A DNA stretch of 64,000 nt from Dermatemys mawii (lineage: Eukaryota > Chordata > Testudines > Dermatemydidae). A model generated the notes under the pieces. That model searched no databases. It was given only the letters and a program-made list of their open reading frames with translations, and was not told the origin of the DNA. The translations under genes and the position numbers were made by a program. Positions 47,417-58,440 of this stretch are shown piece after piece; the first letter of the stretch is position 1, and every line of letters starts with the position of its first letter. The stretch is from NCBI GenBank assembly GCA_007922305.1, contig ML677328.1, forward strand, positions 8,728,620-8,792,619, written 5' to 3'.

Positions 47417-47613
47417 CTGGGCTCTGTGGCTTCCACTGCTACGTGCAACTCACAGGGAGTGTCAGCTGAATTTTTTGCATTTGGCAGAAGGTTAATAACG
47501 GAGAGCAGTTCTATCTTGATGGTAGCATACTTGGACAAAGCTTGCTGCAGCTCAGGGTTCACCAGTGTTTTGAGTGTGGCTTCCAAGATGGGGTTCATCG
47601 AGCAACAGATCAC
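47417..47613 (-). CDS. Candidate exon or coding-derived fragment, minus strand
   Basis: On the minus strand an acceptor-like tract ('agtttcccactcccatcag') ends exactly before 47613 and a donor-like 'AG|gtgaaa' follows 47417. The intervening 197 bp is open in one frame (65 codons plus 2 bases): it begins VICCSMNPILEATLKT, continues 'NPELQQALSKYATIKIELLS' and 'VINLLPNAKNSADTPCELHV', and ends AVEATEP. The codon choice and mixture of hydrophobic and charged residues look protein-like, unlike most frames in this window. I do not recognise the family. It lies beside an LTR-like segment, so it may instead be a fragment of a retroelement or a captured exon. The phase (0 to 2) does not fit the other candidate exons. 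Confidence 0.35.
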
Positions 47614-48420
47614 CTGATGGGAGTGGGAAACTTGGTTGGGGTTGAAGCTGACCCGAGAATGACATGGGAAAGGGGACTGGAATTTATAAAAGGATCACAT
47701 TGGCTTGGAGCAGCATTCCCTGAGCTTGAGAGCACTGCTCTAAGCAGCTCTCTCTGAGTGGAGTAGCATAGGACAGAAGCACAGCACAGAGGAATCAAAT
47801 CCAGGAAATGGGACTCAGGCCAAATCCTAGAGAACATTGACGAGTGGTGAGGAAACAGACAGGGAATTGTGTACAGACATTTCTTATTTTGAGCAGCAGT
47901 TTAAATCTCTGGTGTTGTGTACAGTAAAGGGTGATTGGTTTTTTTGGAAATCCTTTTGCAAAGCCTGTGTTTGTTTACCTCAACTCACACGTGATTCCTC
48001 AAGGTGTAAGCTGTGAGCCAGACTGCTCAGAAGGGTGGAACTTTGGGAAAGGGTGTGCTTAAGCTACTGGGGTACCTGGTGGGTCAGCACTGGTTTTGGG
48101 AAACTCAAGCAGCTGAGCTATGGGAGTCCCACTTCCATGTAGGGCCATCAGACCGAGTCAGTGCTGTGGATGTGTGCAAGAATGACTGGAACTAGAGATC
48201 ATGAGTAAAGTCTGCCCAGAAGGAGGGGAAATTAAAAGCACATAGACCCAGTCCTAGTCCAAACGTGGCACCCAGTGAGTGTCTGTTGGGAGTGCTTGAC
48301 CAATGGCGTGACAGAATTTGTTTAGATGGATCTCCTATAAAGATTTTTTTTCTGAAAATTAAAGTCCCGATATAGCAAGTCATTATACCCAGACAGACGC
48401 CAGCATCCACTCAAAGGTGC
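47614..48420. repeat. Unclassified LTR-like segment
   Basis: GC-richer sequence ('tacctggtgggtcagcactg', 'ctcacacgtgattcctcaag', 'ggcacccagtgagtgtctgt') ends near 'caatggcgtgaca' at 48312. The style is that of a turtle LTR retroelement, but I could not find paired termini. Confidence 0.35.
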
Positions 48421-48704
48421 TTGCAGGATTTGTCCCAAACTGTTTTTTGCGGATAGTATGAAAAGTCGTTTCACTGTAAACCCATTTATTTCCATTTTTA
48501 CACATCATTACTTTATATACTTTATACATCATTACTTTAAATACTTTATATACTAATATTAAAAAAAATAGATGGTAAATGTGTATATTTTAGTTTTTAA
48601 TTAAATATTCTGAAGTATAGAATTTCCTAATAGTACAGGAGATATCACAGACATTCTGTTTTAACCATTATTCATCTATTTTAAGTGCCTCAGTGGACTG
48701 TGGA
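48421..48704. other. AT-rich DNA with short duplicated tract
   Basis: 'acatcattactttatatact' near 48500 is followed by a close repeat ('acatcattactttaaatact') near 48526. Otherwise nothing. Confidence 0.5.
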
Positions 48705-48870
48705 GCAATTGTAGTTTAATGGATGAGATGAAGCATGGGAGGCAAAAGACCTGACTATTATTGACCTTTTGTGTGATCTTGGGAAAGTCACTTTTCACTT
48801 ACAGGCTCTGTACCTCTGCTTCCTTGACACTGTTTGTCTGAATTATTTAAATTATAAGCTCTTCAGGTTA
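48705..48870 (+). repeat. MIR SINE fragment, sense
   Basis: 'agtttaatggatgagatgaa' (A-box side), 'gcaaaagacctgactattat', 'tgtgatcttgggaaagtcac' (conserved MIR core) and a 3' 'ttataagctcttcaggttat' tail occur in order. Confidence 0.7.
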
Positions 48871-48980
48871 TGAACTGCCCTTTCCTATGTGTTTATACAG
48901 TAGAAGCTTGATCTTTGATGGAGCTTCCAGGGGCTACTGTAATACAGAAAAGAGTAATCATACAAAAGCACATGTAGACT

Positions 48981-49103
48981 GGTGTGACCAGACAGCACGT
49001 GTGAAAAATTGGGATGGGGGTAGGGGGGGTAATGGGAACCTATAAAAGAAAAAGACCTAAAATCGGGACTGCTCCTATAAAAATCGGGACATCTAGTCAC
49101 CCT
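48981..49103 (-). mobile_element. Short MITE, family Z, copy 2
   Basis: The reverse complement starts 'agggtgactagatgtcccga' and contains 'aggagcagtcccgatttta'; the other end is 'gtgtgaccagacagcacgtg'. TIRs 'gtga(c)cagac/gtgactaga' frame it. Matches copy 1 at 27695-27823 in inverse orientation. A G-rich tract (49016-49030) and a 20-A run (49123-49142) are next to it. Confidence 0.75.
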
Positions 49104-49142
49104 AATGTAGACATATGTGCCATTAAAAAAAAAAAAAAAAAA

Positions 49143-49795
49143 CGAACTTGTGAGAAGAGGTTGTCTGGTTAAGTAGTCAGAAGTAGTATACCATGCCCCT
49201 TTGCACGTACTCATCACCATAATTTTTAAGGCTATGTATGCACTAGGAAGGGAAGTGTGCTCTTAACTCCAGGTAACCAATGAAGTGACATCTAGTGAAG
49301 ACATGTGGTTAGTAGCTTTTAGGCACTAGAAGATCAAATTACAGACTACCTCCCCCACCCCCCGCCCCAAATAGTCTAATTCAACCTGCTAACTTGTGAG
49401 AAAAACTGCCCTGTTCTCACTAGGATGTTACTTCATGTTAGTTAAGAAAAGAGCACACTTTTCCTCCCCTAGTGAGGACAAGGTCTAAGGGTCTTCCATG
49501 GAGTTCAGAGGGCTTTGGCTCAGGGCCTAGTTACACGCTTTTTCTTAAATACTATACAAGAATATACAGTGTTCTTTCTACAGAATCAAATACAAGTAAT
49601 GAAATGATTATTATCATTATCATTTCTTTTTCTGTTACAATTTTTGAGCAGCTAGCCAAAAATTGCCAGTTAGAAAGAGAAAACTGGTGATAATAAACAA
49701 ACAGAACTGCGCCAAACAGATGTGGCTAACTTCGAATATACCAAATCCTGCATATCCTAACAAGAAAGAATCTAATAGCAGAAAACAATTTCTGC
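49143..49795. other. Unassigned DNA
   Basis: No element or exon recognised; a short ATT/ATC tract is near 49605-49622. Confidence 0.35.
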
Positions 49796-49955
49796 TTACA
49801 GATGCAAGCTTTTCAGAGAGAACCCCAGCTGCCAAAAAATCTCACGCCTGGTTTCTTCCACACTCATGCACAGGGCTTTAAGCTGCTCCTTCAGGTTCTT
49901 TGTGACCTTCTTGTTTTGCCCCTCTCTTTCACTTTCTGTTCTGAGATATCCATAT
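49796..49955 (-). pseudogene. Coding-like fragment, minus strand, unidentified
   Basis: The C-terminal third of a 144-codon minus-strand frame (50230-49796) has a charged, helix-like composition: 'RTESEREGQNKKVTKNLKEQ', then 'LKALCMSVEETRREIFWQLG', ending at a stop after 'SLKSLHL'. Upstream of about 49955 the frame runs through non-coding-looking sequence and a SINE-like block. It could be the end of a retrocopy, a last exon or chance. I do not recognise the family and no clear acceptor fits the frame. Confidence 0.2.
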
Positions 49956-50144
49956 TCTACCCACCTCTCAGCAAAACCTCTCTGCCCATTCAGTCCAAAA
50001 CTCCTAGGTGGAGACGCAACTCCTTTTGTCTTAGGCACAGAGACTGTGATTAGCTTATCCTGACTGACTATTATGTTAATGGCAGAGCGCATTACACCCA
50101 GTCTCAGAGAGGTTTGTGGTTCATGCAGCCACAAATACCTTACA

Positions 50145-50250
50145 GTGTAAAAGTACTTAGAAGCCCTAGTCATGGTCCAGGACCCTATTGTGGTATGTGC
50201 TGTACAATCATAAAACAGAAAGACAGCCACGGCTTACAAGCTAATGATGA
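50145..50250 (+). repeat. SINE-like or amniote repeat fragment
   Basis: 'gaagccctagtcatggtcca' with 'ggaccctattgtggtatgtg' and 'ctgtacaatcataaaacaga' matches a very common amniote repeat block ('caggaccccattgtgctaggtgctgtacaa'). Class uncertain (MIR/CORE-SINE-like). Confidence 0.5.
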
Positions 50251-51396
50251 GGCAGCAGTTGGATAAAGAAACACAAGAAAACAATGTGACAATATCAGGG
50301 AAGGAAATGAATAAATACACTCAGGTTGTTGCTTTTGCCTTGACCCCAAACTCATCTAGTAAGGTTAAAACCTCCATAGCATTCAAAGTACATATGCTTC
50401 ACTGTTCATTGACGTTCAGCTTAAGTAAAACATCCCCCACACACACTGTGCTAGGAACATTCTTTAAAGGCTTGACTCTCAAATGTGATATCTTCTGAGA
50501 TACTTCTCAGAGTGCCCAGTGCACTATATCAATAAGCAATTAACTAGATAAGTATACATAGATGTCTTTCTGCAACAGAGCCCTCTGTTTTGTTCCTTGC
50601 CAGTGAATGCATTATTACCCACAGTCTAGTTTTGAAATATACCTGAGAATTGGAAGACCGTGTCTGAGGCCAAAAAGCCAGGGAAGAGTCAGTTAAAGGA
50701 AAAACAAAACAAAAATGCAAGACATCCTAGGAAGTAAAAGACTATGTTCAAACCATAATAATTACTTGTCTCTATATTGATGTGCAGTGCAAATTAATAT
50801 AATGCAAACTAGAAAACTAATAAGTACAAGTACAGTGTGAAAACAGCACAAAGACAATTACTGCCATATGACCACTGAATCATAGTAGAGAATTATCCCT
50901 ATATTTAAATTATTTGAATCTGTCAGATTATATAGAGAATCTTGAAATTTAATTTTTGAACTTTCAGGATTATTAACTGAGGACACAATCTTGTAAACGG
51001 TTAAGCATTGTGGCTCGTCTATTTGATTCATTATATTGGGCATAACTGAAGTTACTCACATGTTTATAAGTGTTCACAGGAACAGGCCCTGTAGGTGCAC
51101 ACAAACATTACAGGGGGCCTAGAAATGACCCCTGTAGTTAAAAGTTGCGTAACATTTTCCATTACCAATGATTCTTGCAAGCTTTTCTTTAAAATTATCA
51201 CACCTACATTGTTTCCCACAGACCTTTTCTATTTGACAGGCGAAAGACCCGTCAGCCTTGTCTCTGTCCCATGAAATTCTACCCTTTTGCTGAGATATAA
51301 ACGGATGCAAGATACTATCAAACACTGAGTTACAAGTGAAGCTGTGTTCCATTCTCAACTGGAAAACAGTGTTTGCTACCAAGCAAATACTAATGC
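50251..51396. other. Unassigned DNA; faint repeat remnants
   Basis: 51000-51115 resembles the palindromic MITE group ('gggcataactgaagttactc'). 51121-51350 resembles a turtle repeat by recall ('ctatttgacaggcgaaagac') that I cannot classify. No gene seen. Confidence 0.35.
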
Positions 51397-51416
51397 AAAA
51401 AAAAAAAAAAAAAAAA
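51397..51416. repeat. Poly-A run (20)
   Basis: Uninterrupted run of 20 A, 71 bp left of the large inverted duplication. Confidence 0.9.
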
Positions 51417-51487
51417 TCTAGAGTTCTTGTGGTGGCATTACAGTAACTTAGACACACTGTACATATTATATACTCATTAATACTGGA

Positions 51488-51789
51488 CAGTTGTGCAGCA
51501 TTGTTGTGTGTTCTGTCCCATTCCAGGTTATGAATTTACATACACACAAATCAAAACTTGAAGAAATTAAGGTTCTCAGCTCACTCACAATGCATTTTAG
51601 TAGATATTGAGAAACCACATCAATATCTACTAAACCGCATTGTGAGTGAGTTATTGGTGTGGTTTCTCAATATCCACTAAAATGCATTGTGAGTGAGCTG
51701 AGAACCTTAATTTCTTCAAGTTTTGATTTGTGTGTATGTAAATTCATAACCTGGAATGGGACAGAACACACAACAATGCTACACAACTG
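51488..51789. repeat. Large inverted duplication: 138-bp arms, 26-bp spacer
   Basis: Arm 1 is 51488-51625 and arm 2 is 51652-51789. The reverse complement of arm 2 differs from arm 1 at only three positions, all transitions. Both begin 'cagttgtg' and share 'cattccaggttatgaattta' and 'cacaaatcaaaacttgaaga'. A 30-bp subunit at the inner end of arm 1 (51580-51609) is present twice more in inverse orientation: at 51621-51650 (crossing into the spacer) and inside arm 2 (51668-51697). The transcript or single strand would fold into a near-perfect hairpin. The sequence does not match any repeat I know, and no target-site duplication is evident. The 60-codon frame across arm 2 is a shadow. Confidence 0.95.
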
Positions 51790-54335
51790 TTTAGCACAGG
51801 AAGCGAGAATCATTTCCCAAAGCAAACAGTGGAAGCCTTGAGTTTAAAAGTCAGACTGGACATCTCCCTACTCTGTTCAAAATCAGGAGCCATGATACAG
51901 TCACAGAAAAAGAGTAAGTAGACAGAAAAGATCAATTAGACTAACTTCCACAAGTCTTAACGTTACATTTTTGAGAGGAAAAAAAAGTTCAGTGCTTAAC
52001 TTCAGCAGTATTTAAATGGCCAACATAGTCTTGATATTCACAGAAAGCAGGGGGATGTTGCTGTTGCTAGAGACTGTTTTCTTCAAGGATTTTTATGGCA
52101 CAGGGCAACTGCATAGTAGTATACTTGAGGATGGCTGTACCTTCAAAATGGAGGATGACTTGTTTTTAAATGAAATCTTAAACTGCAAAAGTTGCACAAT
52201 GTATTGGGAGTTCAGAAACCTTAACATTCTGGAATTGACAGTATTTTTGTGCACATGATTTTTTTCTCCTTTCCCTGATGCTAAAGAAGATTATGTGTAT
52301 TTCAAATGCAGAAAAAACCTCAGTGTCCATCACACAGTGCCATAGGAGCCTGAGAGCAATTATTCCTGTCCCACCAGGTTGTGGTTATTGAGATATAAGC
52401 AGATTAATCCCCTGTGTATATGTACATATTAATTACTGTTTGAACTAGAGAGCTATATCATACACACAGAGATAACTATATGAAGTACAGCTACAAAGTT
52501 ACGTAGAAAATATCTACCTGCAGAATCATACATCCCGCTGTTTAACTTTATAAAATAGTTGATAGAAAGTGAACAAAAAAATCCTTTAGATGAAAATGTA
52601 TGGGGAATTCTGGTAGGCTGAAGCCAACTGCCTGAAGTGTAATTTTGACCAGGTTACCTTTCCTGTATTATGATGTTTGGTACATGACATTTACTGGCCA
52701 AACCCCCGAGTGAACAGAAGTTGTAATTGAACATTGTTGCTTAATGGTAGCAAAAAAATAGTTAGGCCAGTTACAGATGTATAATGGCCCACATAATGAC
52801 TGTGTTTGCGTACTGAACATGCATGTCAATTCTGAGTACCAGGTAAAGTCAAGTTATCTAATTATACAGGAGTTGTACCTGCTTGCTGGGCAGATGCATG
52901 GAAGATGCAGAGAGAGACCCTTTTGTGCCCCATAATCGTCCACATGACTTCTCAAAGTGCCATAGGCAAAGTATTATCCCTATTCTCCACATCAGCAGAA
53001 CTAATGGTTCATATGCATTGAAATATACTTCAGTCTCTGTAAGGGTATGCCTGGGATCTGCAGGAGATGTTCTCTGAGGCTGAAATTCTCACAGGCTGAT
53101 ACTGAATGGCACCACCACCCATGTGCATAGTTACTGGACTGGCACTCTATGATCAGCAGAGGCAGACAGGGATTTCAAATCCTAGCCCTTCTATTTATTT
53201 TACAAGTATTTAAAAGTTACGTAGCCACTTCAGCTGAGTGGGCACTGTTCTTATAATCTACCTCAGACTGTGTGAGAGAGGGCTCACATGAGAGAAATAA
53301 ATGTTGTTGAGAGCATAAAACCCCCTATAAAATTCCACAATTAAGCTTTAACATTATCCAGCAGAGTCATTAACAAACTTGTTTATTTCTGCACCATAAG
53401 TGCTCTTCCCTCACTCTTCTAATGCACCAGACTGGTTATAATACTTTTTCAAGATGCAAGCAGTTATTATCAAGGCCTTCTTTTCAGACTTTAAGCCAGC
53501 TGATGATATTGTAGGCTCAGTCTTTCAGGGCTCTATCAGTAAGAAAGCTTCATCTGATCATAAGATTTTCTTTTTTTTGGTCATTGCATTACAAGCATTG
53601 TGGAAGTATTGGGAGGTGGGTGACTATGACAGTACGGCAAAGCAGATGAATTCAAACAAATCAGGTCATATCTGACCAAAGCAAATGAATTAAGATAGTT
53701 TGAAACATTCTTGAGTAGCCTGATTTGACACTCCCCCTGCCACCCCCAGTGTTCCAAGAGACACTTGTCTGGTTTATGGTATTCTGACGTCATTGCCCCA
53801 TGGAATAACAGAGTAGAAATAGTAATTCATACTACTTGCATTACCTCCTCCTATTCTTAATACTGCATGTTGCCCACTGTGACTGTCACTCTGAATACCA
53901 AGCTTTTCCATCCCTGCTACTTAGCCTAATAGCAGCAGGCTGGCAAGGCTTAAAACAAAATGGCAAAAGTGTAAGTTCACGCAGGCCATTGTTTTCCTAT
54001 TCCTAAGGCTGCATCCTTGATGCAGAACTTACATTATTTTTGCACTGAGTAAATGGAGATTCTGGTCCCCTAATCCACAAGGCAACATCTTTTTTCACAA
54101 GCTTTACTGGTATCCTGAATAAGCTCCTTCCCTGTAGTCCCATTTATAGCCAGCAAATATGGAAATGTATTTCAATTAAACATATTTGCAACATTCTGGT
54201 AGTAATCTAAAGCAACTTCAGAAAACTATACCAACTCTGTTTTTATAGCTTGCAAATAAACATTTTCTTTTAAAGTCATCCTTTCTCCTCCTCTTCTCCC
54301 CTAACTGATTTACCGCAGCATTTTTATTAGCTTAC
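51790..54335. other. Unassigned DNA
   Basis: AT-rich, no confident repeats. Faint MIR-like wording near 52950-53000 is too weak to call. Confidence 0.35.
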
Positions 54336-54391
54336 CTCCATCTCCCCACTGACCTCCGTGATTCATTTTTGTTCCTTCCATAGTGAAGGAG
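54336..54391 (-). CDS. Weak candidate exon, minus strand
   Basis: On the minus strand, 'gggttacattttag' precedes 54391 and 'gtaagc' follows 54336. The 56-bp segment contains an ATG in fair context ('cactATGG') giving MEGTKMNHGGQWGDG and ending with one spare base. A second frame is also open. The phase would join to the frame discussed at 28.6 kb, but more than 25 kb and no intervening evidence make that speculative. Peptide not recognised. Confidence 0.2.
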
Positions 54392-55374
54392 CTAAAATGT
54401 AACCCAATTAAGCATAGCCTTGTATAGATATTTTTATTAAGTGCCAATGCCTCTATGAATTATGATGTGTACACATAATAGACGAGTAGGGAGGTAGTAC
54501 ATTATTTCCATTTAAGATGTAGTTTGCATCTCAAATGCTTCATTATTTATCTTTGTACTTCATCAAGAAAAATGTTGAGAGTAGATGCTCCCTCCATCAG
54601 AACAATGGAGAACAAAAAACACAATAGACAGCATAATCAGCAGGCCACCACCAACGCAGAAGGACCTGCAGGCTTTTAACTCACTTTCCAGAGAAATACT
54701 CAAACAACTAGAGCTACAGCAGCCTAGCGCCTGATCCTGACATCAATATGAAGACTCCCATTAACGTCAAGAGGCTTTGGACTGGGGCCACAGAAGTCAC
54801 TCCAAAGTACATCAGCACAAATCAGAGAGAGTAAAACACCTCTACAAAGTGAGTGTCTTCCCCCTCCCCCGCTACTTTAGATAAAACTGGGGAAAGGGAC
54901 CAAAGGGGGAAAAAAAGGAAGCAACATAAGTAGAGGCATAGGCTTTCTCCTTTTTTTCCCCGACTTCGGGTATGCTGCAGGAGTCAGGCAATCCGCATTT
55001 TATATATACCAGGTCAGGACTGATACTACAGTATCAACTGATGAGATACAGGTGCCAGCTAACGGGTAAGTGCTGTGGAAATAGAGAAGACAATATACCA
55101 GCTTTGTGGCTGTCACAATCACACAAACATACATTCAGGTAAATGGAGTTACAGTCACTTATGCCAGAAGTGAGTTTGGCAAACTACCTTCAGACCACTA
55201 CCTAGCTAACTACTCACGTATATGGCCCTCAGCACAGTAGTATCATCTGAAAGCCTCTAAAAATATGGGCCTGATCCTGCCACATCCCATTACAGTCAAT
55301 AAGACTATCAGTGGTATTCAGTGCAAGTAAGGGCAACAGAACTGCAGACAATATTTATCTTCTCTGCTCTTCTC
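54392..55374. other. Unassigned DNA; palindromic MITE remnants
   Basis: 54728-54790 ('gcctgatcctgacatcaata', 'gactcccattaacgtcaaga') and 55268-55340 ('gggcctgatcctgccacatc') are old palindromic MITE fragments. No gene seen. Confidence 0.4.
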
Positions 55375-55500
55375 ACCCCTAGCAAGATAGATGGAAACTG
55401 AGGCACAAGATTAGGTTACTTGCCCAAGGTTTGAAAGGAATCTCTGGAAGAGGCAGGAGTTAAGCTTATTTTCCAGTCTCAGAGCAGTGCCTTAACCAAA
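55375..55500 (-). repeat. MIR SINE fragment, antisense
   Basis: 'gatggaaactgaggcacaag' and 'aggttacttgcccaaggttt' (inverse of the conserved MIR core) are followed by 'gcagtgccttaaccaaagac' (inverse A-box side). Confidence 0.75.
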
Positions 55501-58189
55501 GACCATTTAACTTTCCCCATCTATTCCAGACACTTTGTGACTAATCCCAGTCATCATCAAGAACACTCTCTCCATCAGAAGAATTCAGTTCACCAAGGCT
55601 ACAAACTAATCAGTAAGCAAAAAGTCAACTAAAAGCTGAATACAAGGAAGAAATGAGGAAATAGATGCAGCAGTGGGATACAATAATTGCAGCTATTACA
55701 GTAATATGTCTGTAGACCATTTTTCTCAGTTGGAAGTGTTGGTTTTCTATGACGCAGAAGTCTTTTACCACAAATCTTGCAAAACTGAATGTGTTAACTA
55801 AGATAATTTTGACCCTATTGTGCGTATAGAGTATGAATCACTGAGATACCTATCTAGTATTGTCATGGAGAAAAAGGAGCCAAAGGTGAGAGTGTATGAA
55901 GCAGTACAGTATACATTCTCCTTCCTCACTAGCCAGTGTTTTCAAGCGACAGTTGGGAGAAGTTATTTTGTTCTACTCTCCTGCAACACCCATGGAAGAA
56001 GAGTTTACAGGATAGTCACATTTTGGTATCTCATACTCTCAAGCTGTCGCAAACTGGACAAATGCCAGCCCCGCTCCAAAAAAGAAAAAGATAGAGAATA
56101 TTAAGTTAATTCTCTAGAGCCTGGGTTTTTGAAAAAGTATTTCCAAAATAATACTCCATGAAAACACATCATAGGCTCTCATAAGGCAATCAGAGGTGAT
56201 TAACTATGAAGTATTTTGTGTTGAGAATTATTAATTTGACTGAAAGTATTGGGTTTTGGTACAAGAGTTACAATGGGAAAGGTAGAGTTTTAAAGAAATG
56301 GTTATTTTAAGACTATTGCTTTTATCAGTTTTCAAAAGTGGATTTTGACAGCTTCTAAATGTCGCATTACTTTCTCCTCCTGCCTCTACCCAATTCTCCC
56401 ACAATTTATTTTTCTTGTTAAAACACTATAGCTGACCCAAGTAATCAATACTGTTGTTTTGTTGATAAACCAACCTTGTTGACAATTACACAGTGTGTAA
56501 CATTACCCACATCTGTATATTTTATTATCTTGTTTTACAAGTCAGCATGAATGCATGAGATGAAAAATAAAACTGCTTCCAATATATACGCTGTAACAGA
56601 AGCAGCACCAAATCAGCAGCAGCGCAGAACCGATTCTAAAAGGTCAGTTAAGACATACTAAACTGAAAGAAAGTTTTATGAAATGCTTTTCATAACATGC
56701 CACAAAGTCAGAGAAACACATTCAAAGGGGAAATAATTCAGATCTTATATTGTTATAAACCCAGGCATCACCAGAAGCTGATTCTTAATCATTTTCAAAT
56801 GTGGATTTAGTCACCTAAATGTATTACAAGCCACATAAATAAAAATGGTGTGTTTTTCAGAAGTGCAGAGCCACATATTTGTATTCTAGTGTTTTTGATA
56901 CCAAGTAAACATAGAGTTGCTCAAATTAAACCTAAGTGCTAGTTCCCACCCTAAAACTACAACTCAACTAATCTACCACACCTTCCCGTAGGGCCCAGTA
57001 AATAGATATCAGAAATCAACAAATTAATTTAATACAAAACAGATACTGAACATCATGCAGTGATCAGTATTTACTAATTCTTGAATTAACTTTATACCAA
57101 TCTACCCACAAAACATAGCAAACCGACTGGAGCTATCAGTGATATAGCCAAGATCTAGAATTGTGCTTTCTTTCTGTTATCTTAATAGCCTGTATACACC
57201 ATAGCACTAGGTGAACAACTAACTTTTTAGAAGTTCAGTTGTGCACACCAACATTTGGATACCTATGTGAGCCTCTTTGACCTGCGAAATGAAAATTTGC
57301 AAGAACAGACTTCCTTGTACGATTTCTATGTCGTCTTGCTTTTTGGTCAAGCCAGAAATGCCACAAGAACATTTTTTTCCGCTGTTTCACTCGCATTTCA
57401 GGATGAGTAGGGGAGCACTGTATGGTACTGAGTTCACCAGATTATTTTCAGCCCTCAAAAGGTGAGGGCAGGGGGACCAAAACCCTTTCTATGAGGACTG
57501 GTGAAAGATTGGAGCATTTCATATTTCATTTGAACTCCTTTGCCTAACCCTGAGTTTTAGCATTGTATTCTGGGGAAGGGAGTTGGGCCTTCCAATTTTC
57601 AGTATTGAATCATGTAAAAATATAGTATTAGATATTGAGAAAAGGTAACATTTTAATACCTGCTATGTTACAGAAGTGATTGGAATGAATACAGAATATC
57701 AGTTTATTAGACAAAAGCTTTGACAAGATTCCATGTGACAGGTGTCTGCTTTCACTACCAACTATGCAGTAGATAACTACAAAATAATATTTGTGAGAGG
57801 AATTGTGCCCAAACTGGATACAAAACTGAGTGACTTTCCAAGGGATAGTATCTAGACAGATGGCCAATTGTACTCTAGTCAAATGAGCTGATACTATAAA
57901 ATTGTAGATAAGGAATACATAAACTGTATACAAATTCAGGAGGCTTGGGTCTTTTTTCCTCACAGCAAATGAATCTTAAGATAAGTATTTAAACATGTGC
58001 TAAATGGAACATTAAAATCAACAAACAAAAACCAAAACTTCCATTCACCTCAGATGCCGGAGTACTTTATTAAACGATTGCTTCTATACTATTGCACATT
58101 AACCAAGTTTGACTTTCAAATCAAAACTCATTTGCACCAAGTCATTCAAAGGCACTTTTTTTCTATGGGGGGCTATTTTCCAAATTTTA
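55501..58189. other. Unassigned DNA
   Basis: No gene or family recognised apart from the weak exon-like segment at 57402-57461 described among rejected calls. A pentanucleotide-like repeat pair is absent; composition is AT-rich. Confidence 0.35.
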
Positions 58190-58440
58190 GATACCTACTG
58201 TCAATGCTGACTCCCCACTCTGGCACTTCAAATGCAGAAGATGGGGGCCCGCAAGGATTCTAAAATACTGGCCACTCCAGGCTTGTATTAAACTCCGAAG
58301 GCTACAGTTTCTCTCTGACCTTGGATGGGTCGATGCTGCCACCACCCGAGTGTAAAAACTCCTTTGAGAGCCCAGGAAGCACTTGGGAATTCCTTCCTGT
58401 GGTATACCATCAAACTCCCCTTCCTCCTCAGGTGGGCGGA
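58190..58440 (-). mobile_element. LTR-like repeat fragment, probably antisense
   Basis: 'actccaggcttgtattaaac', 'accacccgagtgtaaaaact', 'aggaagcacttgggaattcc' and 'ttcctgtggtataccatcaa' match in order a turtle LTR-type repeat I recall. Boundaries approximate; frames on both strands are shadows. Confidence 0.5.

Noticed and set aside
49796..50230. Full 144-codon minus-strand frame as a gene
   Set aside because: The upstream part crosses a SINE-like block; only the last third looks coding, and it is listed separately with low confidence.
57402..57461. 60-bp plus-strand exon-like segment ('catttcag' acceptor, 'gtgagg' donor, MSRGALYGTE frame)
   Set aside because: Only 19 codons, an ordinary acceptor tract, no link to other exons, and opposite strand to the better exon at 20.4 kb; likely chance.
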